A model generated the notes under the pieces. That model was not told where the DNA came from. It was given only the letters and a program-made list of their open reading frames with translations, and ran no database searches. From contig NC_063049.1 of the NCBI RefSeq assembly GCF_018812025.1, positions 15,457,734-15,521,733 on the forward strand: a DNA stretch of 64,000 bases, given 5' to 3'. Of this stretch, positions 10,116-21,302 are shown piece by piece. The position numbers and the translations under genes are program-made. Within the stretch, counting starts at the first letter, position 1. The number at the start of each line of letters is the position of its first letter. The DNA comes from Megalobrama amblycephala (taxonomy: Eukaryota; Chordata; Actinopteri; Cypriniformes; Xenocyprididae).

Positions 10116-11018
10116 AAAAAAAGGAGCTGTAATAAAAATAGCTGTCAACACAGAGTGATCAATGTGATGTTACAAATATTTAAAACATTATTTAAATAAG
10201 TTTAAAGTTTAAATAAGCTTTATACCTCATATATTTCAACGGGACATCTTGCTTTATTAATATTTATTATAATTTTTTAAATAACCAAACTTTAACTACA
10301 TATGGGTAGATCCCTCGAGCGCAGCTGATGACGGTTTGAAGTGACGTTAAAGGGAGCGAGGATATATCATTTCACTTGATTCAATTCCTCCGTCCTCGCA
10401 TCTTTTCCTTGCATCCTTCCCTCGCATCCTGAAGGGGTGGAGCTAAGACGTGAGGAAAGGAAGCGAGGAAAGGAAACGAGGATGCACAAATAAGAATTGA
10501 GAAGCACCCATGGTGTCCATCATGTAGGCCTATTTGTTCCTCTCTCTTGAAGAAAACTGCTCAGGGAGTGCCCTCTAGTGCATCTTAACTAGAAATGCAT
10601 TAAAGAATGGTAGGTGAGATGAAAGATTTACCGCATCTTGTTAACTAACCACACTTTTTTTTATTATGGGTGAATTAAGGGTGATTGGGACATAATGTCT
10701 AATGGGACAGTATAACTATCCCTAACAGAGTTTATTTTCTCACCTAATGAGTGAAAATAAAAACTTTTTTGCTGAGCCCTAGCTGCAAGACCACATAGAT
10801 ATTGCACAAACATAAATATGACGCACTACTGCAACAAAATCAGTAAAAACTGTGTTAATATCATGTTTTTATTTTCAGAATTAGGTTGTTTTTATTTTGT
10901 CCCCTCCAACATGGAACAGCATGGTTATGAGTGATTTGGGACAGTGTTTAAAGGCATTGCTAATTAAGAAAATGATTAACCTTGCAATAAAAAGACATTG
11001 TGTATGCTTTGTATGCTC
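10116..11018. other. Non-coding stretch with a purine/pyrimidine inverted repeat
   Basis: No gene was recognised. At 10387-10484 a pyrimidine stretch (CCTCGCATCTTTTCC and similar) faces its purine complement (GAGGAAAGGAAGCGAGGAAAGG) across a short GGGTGGAGCTAA spacer. The pairing is imperfect and could form a stem or be the core of a short repeat element. Confidence 0.4.
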
Positions 11019-11048
11019 TAAATCAGTGGTTCCCAACCCCTTCATTTG

Positions 11049-11524
11049 TGTCACATGATCTGCCACATCACCAGCCACTCAACATGCAACAAATCACTCA
11101 GCTCCACCCTGTCGTTCACAATCACCTGATAACCCACACACTGCACGTGCATCCAATCACCAGCACTCCCTTTATAAGCAGTCACTATCAACACTTCAGT
11201 TGTCTGGTCACGTTGTTGCTACCTAATGCTTAACAGACTACCTACCTGCTCTACTCACCTGAGATACTGACCTGTCTTCATCATTTTTAGTCATCTGTCT
11301 TCAGTCATCCTTCACCAGCCTCCTGCAGTCCTCCATGTTCCTGTTCCATGTCTTCTCCATTCATCCACTTCACCTGCAAAATAAAGAACTCAAGTTACCT
11401 GCAAGCTAAGTTTAACCAAACTATCAGACTGCTAAATACTCACCCATTCATCTCTCCTGCTGCTTCTTTAATAAAACACACCTGTTTGCTACTTACCTGC
11501 CTTGCCTCCTTCTGTTCTGTGACA
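11049..11524 (+). mobile_element. 5' LTR of a truncated Ty3/gypsy element
   Basis: It starts TGTCACATGATC and ends TTCTGTGACA, with a TTTATAAG box at 11171 and AATAAA motifs downstream. It is followed by a primer-binding-like GAAGACCAGACCAGAG stretch and gag-like coding sequence, which fixes its orientation. Confidence 0.65.
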
Positions 11525-11618
11525 GAAGACCAGACCAGAGATGCAACATACCACCGAAGCTAGCAGAGATCATCAGCTGGATCCATTTTCATAAATTGTT
11601 CATGCAGTTCAACAGTCA

Positions 11619-12010
11619 TTGCAACCCACAACACCATCTTCTTCATTGACTGTCTTTGCCGGTCTCATGGCCCATCCAGTGACGTACACTGGTGAGGTGG
11701 AGGACTGCAGTGGGTTTCTGCTTCAGTGTTCACTCTACTTTGAAATGCAGCCTCAATCATTCATCACCGATCGCTCTAAGATAGCCTTCATGATTTCACT
11801 GCTCTTTGGATGAGTACTACTGTGGGCACAATCTATCTGGAATGCCAATGGTCCATCTACCAGCTCATATGCCTCGTTCACAATCCATTTTAAAGAGGTG
11901 TTTGGACAAACTGTTTCAGCACTTTCAGTGCACGATCAACTTTATAGATTGCGGCAAGATAATACATCTGTCTATGCATATGCCCTCAAATTCTGCACCT
12001 TAGCAGGCTC
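11619..12010 (+). pseudogene. Ty3/gypsy gag remnant
   Basis: The frame at 11619-11813 holds the gag signature FLLQCSLYFEMQP followed by a DRSKIAFMISLL segment, typical of the capsid N-terminal region of fish gypsy elements. The continuation up to about 12010 is in a different frame, so there is at least one frameshift. No zinc knuckle or protease is seen; the reading passes through a deletion into RT sequence. It lies directly downstream of the LTR at 11049-11524. Confidence 0.75.
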
Positions 12011-12119
12011 TATAGCGGCTGGAATGAAATGGCATTGATCACTGCCTTTCACCAAGATCTCAACACGAAGTGTGCCCCCAAATGGTCATCTATTATGATA
12101 CCATCCCGGAGCAGAAGAC

Positions 12120-12393
12120 CATGGTGGAGTATATTGAGGAAGCTCTGCAACAGTTCATCTGACAATCTACGTCCCCTGCTGCTTCCAGTATCTTCTTTCA
12201 GCAAAAAGGATGGAGGCTTGCGGGCGTTACATTACCGTTTTCTCAACAAAAAAAGTGAAGTTTTGCTATCCCCTTCCTGCAGCTGCATGGAGCTCACATC
12301 TTTTCCAAACTGGACCTGTGGAGTGCTTACAAGGATTGGAAGACTGTCTTTGTAACACCCTTAGGCTACTATGAATATCTTGTGATGCCGTAT
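12120..12393 (+). pseudogene. Ty3/gypsy reverse transcriptase fragment
   Basis: Motifs such as KDGGLRA and the later [13 protein letters not shown] block (around 12352-12390) mark the N-terminal half of a gypsy RT. It contains stop codons and frame changes and ends abruptly at 12398, where the palindromic MITE at 12399 begins. The catalytic YxDD region is absent. A large internal deletion separates it from gag. Confidence 0.65.
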
Positions 12394-12513
12394 CCCAGCC
12401 CAGGTGAAAAAAGTACATTTCTATAATATACTTAAAGTGCTCTATTTTTGTGCACTAAATTTGTACTTAATATACTAAAAATTCATCTTTAGTACTACTT
12501 AAGATCATCTTAA

Positions 12514-14018
12514 CTCCCTGAGGTCTGATAACGCGCTGGCGCGTTTTCAGTTTTTTTTTCACATTGCAGCAAAACAGATTTAAAATACTTTTTTTGTCAT
12601 AGAGACATAATATATCAATTGAAACTATAGAATATCTTATTTTATTTGTATACACTCGGAGTAAAAACAAAATGTTGTGCTTTTTGCAAAATAAAGAACT
12701 AAAATGATGTTGATCTGTCCTCTCCCTCTGAACAAAGTTTAATCTGAATATGGTAGCCTCAGAAAATGAACTATAACTTCGTGAATACTAATCACAAAAA
12801 AATTAGACTTATGTCTAAAAAAAGTTGAAATGTCAGGTTTTAAATAGTGTAAGTCAAATCGAAAACAAAAATTCTGTTTATGTAATCTGTATGAAAAGAG
12901 ACACATGTCAGAAATCCGTGATTCAGCTCATTATCTGCTAATGCAGCCACACCCACGGAGCCAGCGCTATTCAGAGGCAAATTCAGAGGCAATACATGCA
13001 TATATCGTCTCAATCGTGTATTTATTGTCTTGAAAAGTGTTTATCTGGATGTTAAAGCCATGGTTAGCTAGCTCTGGAAGACATGCAGTTAGTTCCTGGT
13101 TCTTCTTCTTTAGAATAATTTGTGGACTAAATGTGCACAGAAAGCGCCCTCCGGCTGCAAGTATGAATTGAAAACACCATTCCTGAAATGTCCTCTTCTT
13201 CTTTCGAATAATTTGTGGACTAAAGGTGTACAGAGCGCCCTCTGGCTGCAAGTATGAATTGAAAACACCAGCGCTCATAGTGATAACAATGAATATAGAA
13301 TAAATATAACTCCTCTGTATAGAAAATTGACATAAACATATGAGAATCCATCAATATTTCTCCAAATGTGAATGCTTTTAAACTAAAAACCTATATTCAG
13401 ACTGTTTGCATCACAGAAATACATTATATTTTAAAGAATAGAATAGAATACCATTATTTTAAATTGAGCTGAGACATGATTACAGAGGTTTTTTTCACAG
13501 CCTACCTGACTGAAAGGCCTCATTAATATGCAGCACCATTAGAGGTTCTTTATGCGATTCTTTTGTCTTCTCAGGTGTAAATCACCCATTATTCATGATG
13601 ATTCACGCCTCCACGCATACTGTGTTTCTTGACAAAAAGTGTCTTACAAAAACTAAATCAAGATATTGTTTTATGAACAAGTAGGCATTATAATTTTTAC
13701 ATAATTTTGAAGCAAAAACTCCAGCCTACAACCCCCAATACCCAGAAGTCTTGTAAACACAGATTTAATATATATTTTTGGCCTTATTTCAGTGACTTAA
13801 TTTTTTGTTTTTTCAATAACCACGCATAAACGTTATTCCTTCAAAGACACAAACATGTGCATACATGTTCCTCACATGTTATGGTAGCCTAGTTTGTGCT
13901 GAATACAGTGTAATGACACCTTTGTCATTAATATGTTTATGAACAACTGAAAAAAGCACAAATGTCAGGGCATGTCAAAACTTCTCCAGGCCCCAAATCA
14001 GCCTCAGACTCCAGAGGG
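12514..14018. mobile_element. piggyBac-like non-autonomous element, copy A
   Basis: The element is flanked by TTAA on both sides (12510-12513 and 14019-14022), the hallmark of piggyBac insertion. It starts CTCCCTGAGGTCTG and ends CAGACTCCAGAGGG, imperfect inverted termini shared with copies B (14464-16226) and C (23137-24612). A subterminal palindrome lies at 12530-12545. The interior (~1505 bp) aligns by eye with B and C over most of its length, for example the AGCGCCCTCCGGCTGCAAG motif and the AATAACCACGCATAAACGTT block. There is no transposase frame. Confidence 0.8.
13102..13268. repeat. Tandem duplication inside piggyBac-like copy A
   Basis: An ~85-bp unit running from TTCTTCTTTAGAATAATTTG through GCTGCAAGTATGAATTGAAA occurs twice in a row with a few differences. 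Copies B and C have one unit only, so the duplication is specific to A. Confidence 0.8.
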
Positions 14019-14463
14019 TTAAGAACATCTAAGTGTACTCAACTGTGCTATTTTGAGACTGCATTAAATATGAACTAAAATGTATTTTTAATATACTATC
14101 TCTGTATTTAAAAACTTTATTTAGTTAGCACTTGTAGTACACTATGGGGTTCAAATGTACTATAAGTGGCATCTAAATACATTTTTTAAATACAGAGATA
14201 GTATATTAAAAGCACATTTTAGTTCATATTTAATGCTGTCTCAAAATAGCACAGTTGAGTATACTTGGATGTTCTTAAGATGATCTTAAGTACTAAAGTT
14301 GAATAATTAGTGCACGAATAGAGTACTTTAAGTACATTATAGAAATGAGTTTTTTTTTCACCTGGGAGGTGAAGATGACTTAAGATAATCTTAAGAACTT
14401 TCTAAGTGTACTTAACTGTGCTATTTTGAGACACCATCAATATGAACTAAACTGTGCTTTTAA

Positions 14464-16226
14464 CACTCTGAGGTCTGAAGGTATCGCCGGCGATACCACC
14501 GTGGTTTTTTCTTATCAGTGTGAAAGAGACTCAAAATACTCCGTCAATGTTGCACATACAATTAAGAGTTATACACCATTTTAATCTGTGGAATATCTTC
14601 GTTCATTTGTGTACACTCAGAGTAAAAACAAAATGTTGTGCTCTTTGTAAAATAAAGAAAACTAACATGATGCGTGATCTCTCCTCTCCCTCTGAACGAA
14701 CTCCAATCTGATAGTTCTTAGAAAATTAACTGTAACTTAGTGAATACTAATGATAAAAAAAAATACACTTATGTCTAAAAAAACGTTAAGATGTCAGGTT
14801 TTAAAACATGTAAGTCAAATCGAAAACAAACCTTCTGTGTTTATGTAATCTGTATGAAAAGAGAGCCATGTCAGAAGTCTGTGATTCAGCTCATTATCCG
14901 CTAATGCGGCCACGCCCACGGAGCTAGCGCTATTCAGACGCAAATTCAGAGGCAATACATGCATTCATCATCTCAATCGTGTATTTATTGTCTTCAAAAG
15001 TGTTTTGAATAGCCATATTTAGCGATCTCTTGCCTCTGTTAGTTCCTTGACTGTCACATGATATTCCTCTTCTTTTACTGAGGCATTTGTGGACAAAAGG
15101 GGCAGAGCGCCCTCCGGCTGCAAATGAATTAAAAACACAGCATCCAGCGCTCATAATGATGACAATAAATATAGAATAATAAATATTACTTCTGGATAGA
15201 AAATTGATATAAACATATGAGAATCCATCAATATTTCTCCAAATGTGTATGCTTTTAAGCATATTAAGAAATTATGGTCAATATAAGATTTTAAGAGTCA
15301 AAATGTGAAGCTTAGATCTTTTTAATGATGTATAGTTTGTCAACTGCACATCAACATTTAGGCTCTATAATATAACAAATATAGTAGCCTATATGAAATG
15401 CCCTAGAGGTAGGAATGTTCAGACGCTTTGCATCACAGAAATACATTATATTTTAAAGTATATTAAAATAGAAAACCATTATTTGGTTAGAGACTTGAGA
15501 CTTCTTTTAAAAACATTATAATGGCATTATAATGTGTTCAATCTTTTGACTGGTAGTGTAATTTAACATAGGCCTATACAAAATTTTCTTCATATCATGT
15601 GCAATAATACGTGCATGCATGAGATCACAAAAATCATGTTTTTTTTTGTCCTGAGTGGACTTTAATCCTGTTATTAGCATGATCACAGAGGGTTTTTTCA
15701 CAGCCTACCTGACTGAAAGGCCTCATTAATATGCAAGTCATTTCAGGTCATTATTATTCAATTCTTTTGTCTTCTCAGGTGAGAATCACCCATTATACAT
15801 GAGGATTCCCGCCTCCTCGCATACCGTGTTTCTTGACCAAAAGTGTCTTAGAAAATTTAAATCTCTCTATTGTTTTATATGAAGGAGTAGGAAGGATAAT
15901 TTTTACTTCATTCTGAAGCAAAAACTCTAGTCTACAACCTCCAATACCTAGAAGTCTTATGAACACAGTTTTAATATACTTTTTTTGGCCTTATTTCAGT
16001 GACTTAAGTTTTTTGTTTTTTCAATAACCACGCATAAACGTTATTCCTTCAAAAACACAAACATGTACATACATGTTCCTCACATATTATTGTAGCCTAG
16101 TTTGTGCTGAATACAGTGTAATGACACTTTTTCCATTAATATGTTTATGAACAACTGAAAAAAGCACAAATGTCAGGGCATGTCAAAACTTCTCCAGGGC
16201 CCCAAAAATCCTCAGACCCCTGAGGG
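14464..16226. mobile_element. piggyBac-like non-autonomous element, copy B
   Basis: TTAA flanks lie at 14460-14463 and 16227-16230. The left end CACTCTGAGGTCTGAA is followed by a perfect 18-bp palindrome (14480-14497), and the right end is CAGACCCCTGAGGG. It is about 1763 bp, longest of the three copies, largely because of sequence around 15250-15700 that A and C lack or have lost. There is no transposase frame. Confidence 0.8.
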
Positions 16227-16273
16227 TTAACATACTATCTCTGTATTAAAAAACTTAGTTACCGCTTGTAGTA

Positions 16274-16931
16274 CACTAGTGCAGTGTTTCCCAACCCTGT
16301 TCCTGGAGGCACACCAACACTGCACATTTTGCATGTCTCCTTTGTCTGACACACCCATTTCAGGTCTTGGAGCAGAGATTGTATATAATGGGGAGATAAG
16401 AGGGTCTGTATCTCTTACCATTGGAGAAAGCGTAACGGCTAACTTAATCACGTGTGGCACCTCTCAGCCTATCGTGTAATGGCAGTGACGTCAGTCGCAA
16501 CATTCCCTAGTCTGCCTTTTCTTGAAAAAATAAATTTTTTATCAAGCTAAAATATACATATAGTTTCCAACAAAAGTATTGTTTAGTGTAAAACATTCTG
16601 AAGACTGGCAAACAGGCTGTCCATTAATTAAATGATTAGCTATTTCCCCACAAAGGCTGTTTAATCAGCATAGTGAAGCCTCTCATCCATTGACTTCCAT
16701 TCAAAAAGCAGCCTCTGGTCTCATTCCCTGCATACCACGGGGGGCGGAACGTTAGCTTTAGCCGTTACGCTTTTTTGGCTAAAGGTTGCAGGCTTGCCTT
16801 TCAGTGGCTTTGCTTGGAGTCTCTACTAATGAGCTGATGACTTGAATCAGGTATGTTAGATTAGAGAGACATGCAAAATGTGCAGTGTTGGTGTGCCTGT
16901 AGGGACAGGGTTGGGAAACACCGCACTAGTG
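16274..16931. mobile_element. hAT element, 642 bp, TSD CACTAGTG
   Basis: The element at 16282-16923 starts CAGTGTTTCCCAACCCTG and ends with the complement of CGGTGTTTCCCAACCCTG. Inverted similarity continues through GGCACACCAACACTGCACA. Both sides carry the 8-bp duplication CACTAGTG (16274-16281, 16924-16931), diagnostic of hAT transposition. No transposase is present. It interrupts MITE Y. Confidence 0.85.
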
Positions 16932-17069
16932 TATGAAAGATGGGTTCAAGTGTACTACAAGTGCTAACTAAATTATTTTTATTTTATTTTTTTTATTTTT
17001 TTGTGAATACAGATGTTACGGGTTAAGTGTCTTTAATATTTGTTTTGGGTTTTTTTTATTATAATTTGT

Positions 17070-18039
17070 TTAAAGGTGCCCAAGAACGTTCTTTCACAAG
17101 ATGTAATATAAGTCTAAGGTGTCTCCTGAATGTGTCTGTGAAGTTTCAGCTCAAAATACCCCATAGATTTTTTTTAATTAATTTTTTTAACTGCCTATTT
17201 TGGGGCATCATTAACAATGCACTGATTTACACTCGGCGCCGCCCCTTTAAGACGCGAGCTTCCTGCCACACGAGCTGTCGACTATATTACAGCGCATTTA
17301 CAAAGTTCACACAGCTAATATAACCCTCAAATTGATCTTTACAAGATGTTCGTCATGCATACTGCATGCGTTGGATCATGTGAGTATAGTATTTATTTGG
17401 ATGTTAAAAGTTTTATTCTGAGTGAATTTGAGGCTGTTCTCCGTGGCTAACGGCTAATGCTACACTGTTGGAGAGATTTATAAAGAATGAAGTTGTGTTT
17501 ATGCATTATACAGACTGCAAGTGTTTAAAAAATGAAAATAGCGACGGCTCTTGTCTCCGTGAATACAGTAAGAAATGATGGTAACTTTAACCACATTTAA
17601 CAGTACATTAGCAACATGCTAACAAAACATTTAGAAAGACAATTTACAAATATCAGTAAAAATATCATGCTATCATGGATTATGTCAGTTATTATTGCTC
17701 CATCTGCCATTTTTCGCTGTTGTTCTTGCTTACCTAGTCTGATGATTTGGCAGCTCCAGACGTTAACTGGCTGCCCTTGTCTAATGCCTTTCATAATGTT
17801 AATGGGAACATGGGCTGGCATTATGCAAATATTGGGGCGTTCACCCCGACTGTTACGTAACAGTCGGTGTTATGTTGAGATTCGCCTGTTCTTCGGAGGT
17901 CGTTTAAACAAATGAGATTTATATAAGAAGGAGGAAACAATGGGGTTTGAGACTCACTGTATGTCTTTTCCATGTACTGAACTCTTGTTATTTAACTATG
18001 CCTAGGTAAATTCAATTTTTGAATCTAGGGCACCTTTAA
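17070..18039. mobile_element. TTAA-flanked AGGTGCCC element, 962 bp
   Basis: AGGTGCCC at 17074 faces GGGCACCT ending at 18035, with TTAA immediately outside both ends. The interior contains AAGTTTCAGCTCAAAATACC and GGGGCGTTCACCC blocks and no transposase. TTAA could be the duplication (piggyBac-like) or part of the terminal repeat. Two other elements in this window (29568-30353, 32245-33299) share the TTAA-AGGTG start. Confidence 0.6.
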
Positions 18040-18747
18040 TCTTAATGGTTCTGCATATTTCAAATGGGAAGACGGCCACTTGCGTGGAGCTGCGTTGAGC
18101 ACACCTGTGCAGGCACAATCACTGAGGTTGTACCTGTTGTGCGATTCATGAAGCCAGATCTTCACAAAACTTTGTCAACTGCTTGGACATTCAAGCGATT
18201 TTAGAAAATTGGATGTGTATCAATATATTGAGCTACTGCACTGATGCATTCATTGTGGCAAAGGAACACTCAGACATCATGTGAAGATTGCGAGCACAGA
18301 GAGGAGCGCAGACACTCGTCAGCACTGTCCTGTGATTTATCACTAAAGTAGCTTTAGAAATATGCTTTAAGTTATAGCATATATTTTTCTACTTTTGAAG
18401 TAACTACTTACAACAGCTTCACAATTAATAGGGAGATAGTGTAACGATCGGCCCAATAGGTCGATTTTACATGGATTAAATTGGGGTCAGATTAAACTGT
18501 GAGAGTTTATGGAGTGTTTAAAAAAATGAGACAGACAACAGGAATGAATAAGGTGTATTTACAATATTCACATGGAACTTAAAATAACATAATAAAACTA
18601 ATAACTTAGGCTGTTTAAAAGCGTGGAGTCCATTTACACCATACCCTAAAACAGTCCTAGTAGCGTCCTAAGAGTCCTAGTAGCGTGCTGAGTCCCAATG
18701 TCCCAATGTGAAAAGTGTCCACCGGTGTATATACAACGTCCTGAAAG
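18040..18747. other. Unclassified repeat-like sequence
   Basis: No gene was recognised. From about 18442 (TGTAACGATCGGCCC) to about 19637 the sequence has an LTR-like look on the minus strand: a CGTTACA end, and a CCAGTATAAAGGAGGC TATA-like motif on the minus strand around 19525. No second copy or target duplication was found. The hAT at 18748-19382 sits inside it. Confidence 0.3.
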
Positions 18748-19390
18748 TAGTGATGGGACATTTGAACCGAGGCTTCGGAGCTTGTGTCAAGCATAAATGG
18801 GCGTGCCAGATGAAGCGTCGATTCGAGGCTTGTGTTGGGAATGTAGAAATCACGTGACCGATGACAAACGAGGCCTCGGTTTGTGTGGAATACGTCATCG
18901 GTTCGGTTTCAGTGTCGCTTCCAGATAAAGGGGGTTCGAAACCTTGTGTGTGTTTCAGGAGTAGTAGAACCAGAAGTAGTAGTAGAGTGTCGGAGAGTCA
19001 GAGTTAGAGAGTTGTGTCATTGTTGTTATTGTATTATTAGAGCTATATTATTACATTATATTAGGTTACATTAGGTTTGTATGGTATAATTTATGAATAA
19101 TTAATTATCTGTGTGTGTGTGTGTGTGTGTGTGTCTGAGCCAGTTGTCTCTGCACAAGTAAAGTCAGACAGAGAAGATACATATTTTATTTTATACCCAG
19201 GCAATGCACAAATGTCTGTTCAGGTCAGAGGCTCAGGATTAATTTTGTCTGCTATTTCTTTGCGCAGTAGCTAGGTGTCACTAGTGAGCAATGCTGAATG
19301 AAGCTTCGGGTAATGAACCTTTTGGTGAAGCAATGGGTTGCGAAGCCTCAGTGCTTCATGAGGCTTCATTTGCCCATCACTACCTGAAAG
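18740..19390. mobile_element. hAT element, 635 bp, TSD CCTGAAAG
   Basis: TAGTGATGGG at 18748 faces CCCATCACTA ending at 19382. Identical 8-bp CCTGAAAG lies on both sides (18740-18747 and 19383-19390). Internal GAGGCTTCGG/GAAGCTTCGG and GAAGCCTCAG blocks are subterminal repeats. No transposase is present; it contains a (GT)12 microsatellite. Confidence 0.85.
19111..19134. repeat. (GT)12 microsatellite
   Basis: Uninterrupted GT dinucleotides inside the hAT element at 18748-19382. Confidence 0.95.
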
Positions 19391-19659
19391 TGATAATCCA
19401 ATGGAAAAGTGATGTGATTTGCTGGAAAGGTAAGTCTGTAAAATGAACCTCCTCAGTCCAGCTAACAGGTGATCACATTTATAATGAGGGGGTGATTGTT
19501 TGTCATGCTGCCTCCTTTATACTGGCTTACTTCCTTATTCCTGTCATGTGATCAGTCACATGACAGACAGACCCAGACTCATTTAAAGACATACACACAT
19601 TAAAATAAGTAAGAGGAATAAAATGGCTAAGACAACATGTAACCCGATTAAAACTCAAA

Positions 19660-21235
19660 TACAGGTCCTTCTCAAAAAATTAGCATATTGTGATAAAAGT
19701 TCATTATTTTCCATAATGTAATGTTAAAAATTAAACTTTCATAAATTTTAGATTCATTGCACACCAACTGAAATATTTCAGGTCTTTTATTGTTTTAATA
19801 CTGATGATTTTGGCATACAGCTCATGAAAACCCAAAATTCTTATCTCAAAAAATTAGCATATTTCATCCGACCAATAAAAGAAAAGTGTTTTTAATACAA
19901 AAAAAAAGTCAACCTTCAAATAATTATGTTCAGTTATGCACTCAATACTTGGTCGGGAATCCTTTTGCAGAAATGACTGCTTCAATGCGGCGTGGCATGG
20001 AGGCAATCAGCCTGTGGCACTGCTGAGGTGTTATGGAGGCCCAGGATGCTTCGATAGCAGCCTTAAGCTCATCCAGAGTGTTGGGTCTTGCGTCTCTCAA
20101 CTTTCTCTTCACAATATCCCACAGATTCTCTATGGGTTCAGGTCAGGAGAGTTGGCAGGCCAATTGAGCACAGTAATACCATGGTCAGTAAACCATTTAC
20201 CAGTGGTTTTGGCACTGTGAGCAGGTGCCAGGTCGTGCTGAAAAACGAAATCTTCATCTCCATAAAGCTTTTCAGCAGATGGAAGCACGAAGTGCTCCAA
20301 AATCTCCTGATAGCTAGCTGCATTGACACTGCCTTGATAAAACACAGTGGACCAACACCAGCAGCTGACATGGCACCCTAGACCATCACTGACTGTGGGT
20401 ACTTGACGCTGGACTTCAGGCATTTTGGCATTTCCTTCTCCCCAGTCTTCCTCCAGACTCTGGCACCTTGATTTCCGAATGACATGCAAAACTGAGCAAC
20501 AGTCCAGTGCTGCTTCTCTGTAGCCCAGGTCAGGCGCTTCTGCCGCTGTTTCTGGTTCAAAAGTGGTTTGACCTGGGGAATGCGGCACCCGTAGCCCATT
20601 TCCTGCACACGCCTGTGCACGGTGGCTCTGGATGTTTCTACTCCAGACTCAGTCCACTGCTTCCGCAGGTCCCCCAAGGTCTGGAATCGGTCCTTCTCCA
20701 CAATCTTCCTCAGGGTCCGGTCACCTCTTCTCGTTGTGCAGCGTTTTTTGCCACACTTTCCTTCCCACAGACTTCCCACTGAGGTGCCTTGATACAGCAC
20801 TCTGGGAACAGCCTATTCGTTCAGAAATTTCTTTCTGTGTCTTACCCTCTCGCTTGAGGGTGTCAATGATGGCCTTCTGGACAGCAGTCAGGTCGGCAGT
20901 CTTACCCATGATTGCGGTTTTGAGTAATGAACCAGGCTGGGAGTTTTTAAAAGCCTCAGGAATCTTTTGCAGGTGTTTAGAGTTAATTAGTTGATTCAGA
21001 TGATTAGGTTAATAGCTCGTTTAGAGAACCTTTTCATGATATGCTAATTTTTTGAGATTTTGGGTTTTCATGAGCTGTATGCCAAAATCATCAGTATTAA
21101 AACAATAAAAGACCTGAAATATTTCAGTTGGTGTGCAATGAATCTAAAATATATGAAAGTTTAATTTTTATCATTACATTATGGAAAATAATGAGCTTTT
21201 ATCACAATATGCTAATTTTTTGAGAAGGACCTGTA
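19660..21235 (-). mobile_element. Tc1/mariner element, copy 1 (1572 bp)
   Basis: The ends are CAGGTCCTTCTCAAAAAATT at 19662 and its complement ending at 21233, with pairing continuing through TAGCATATTGTGATAAAAG for more than 60 bases. TA lies on both sides (19660-19661, 21234-21235). A subterminal repeat of the ATTTCAGTTGGTGTGCAATG region is also inverted between the two ends. One transposase pseudogene lies inside on the minus strand. The length is typical of Tc1-like elements. Confidence 0.92.
19942..20909 (-). pseudogene. Tc1-like transposase, broken
   Basis: Starting from ATG at 20909, residues 1-45 are the paired-like helix-turn-helix DNA-binding region (KREGKTQKEISERIGCSQSA). The frame then shifts near 20750. 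The middle (20378-20760) has the second DNA-binding half (TLGDLRKQWTESGV) and WATEKQHW. The catalytic core carries QHDLAPAHSA (second Asp) and SPDLNPIENLWD (the Glu position). The block expected to hold the first catalytic Asp is missing between WTVAQ and FCMSFG. There is a stop codon near 20380 and single-base deletions near 20135 and 20330 relative to copy 2 (31581-32080). It cannot encode an active enzyme. The usual length of the family is about 340 residues. Confidence 0.9.
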
Positions 21236-21302
21236 TACATAAAACCATCATGTTATATATATTGGATGAAACACGTGTCTTATGTGACAGTGTCACAATA
21301 GT

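Larger units (their letters stand above)
12399..14366. mobile_element. Palindromic MITE X split by a piggyBac-like insertion
   Basis: The left arm (12399-12513) starts CCCAGGTGAAAAAAGTAC. The right part (14019-14366) contains the rest of the left arm, a centre near 14140-14180 and the complementary right arm ending TTTTTCACCTGGG. Without the insertion at 12514-14018 it would be a ~460-bp near-perfect palindrome. The uninterrupted right arm still carries the empty site (GTTCTTAAGATG), matching the duplicated TTAA in the left arm. It truncates the gypsy RT at its left boundary. Confidence 0.75.
14367..17000. mobile_element. Palindromic MITE Y, partial, carrying two insertions
   Basis: Sequence at 14367-14463, 16227-16281 and 16924-~16990 reproduces consecutive parts of MITE X, for example CTAAGTGTACTTAACTGTGC, TACTATCTCTGTATT, CTTGTAGTACAC and CAAGTGTACTACAAGTGC. 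It is interrupted by piggyBac-like copy B and a hAT element. Its outer ends are truncated. X and Y lie head to tail. Confidence 0.6.

Noticed and set aside
10387..10484. Structured RNA gene from the purine/pyrimidine inverted repeat
   Set aside because: Pairing is low-complexity and there is no conserved RNA motif; kept as a repeat note.
17597..17915. Overlapping open frames of 74-99 residues in both directions
   Set aside because: They are inside the TTAA-flanked element and are mirror readings of one repeat.
20130..20588. Separate 152-residue minus-strand gene
   Set aside because: Its second part is the transposase core and its first part is a frameshifted reading of the same pseudogene.
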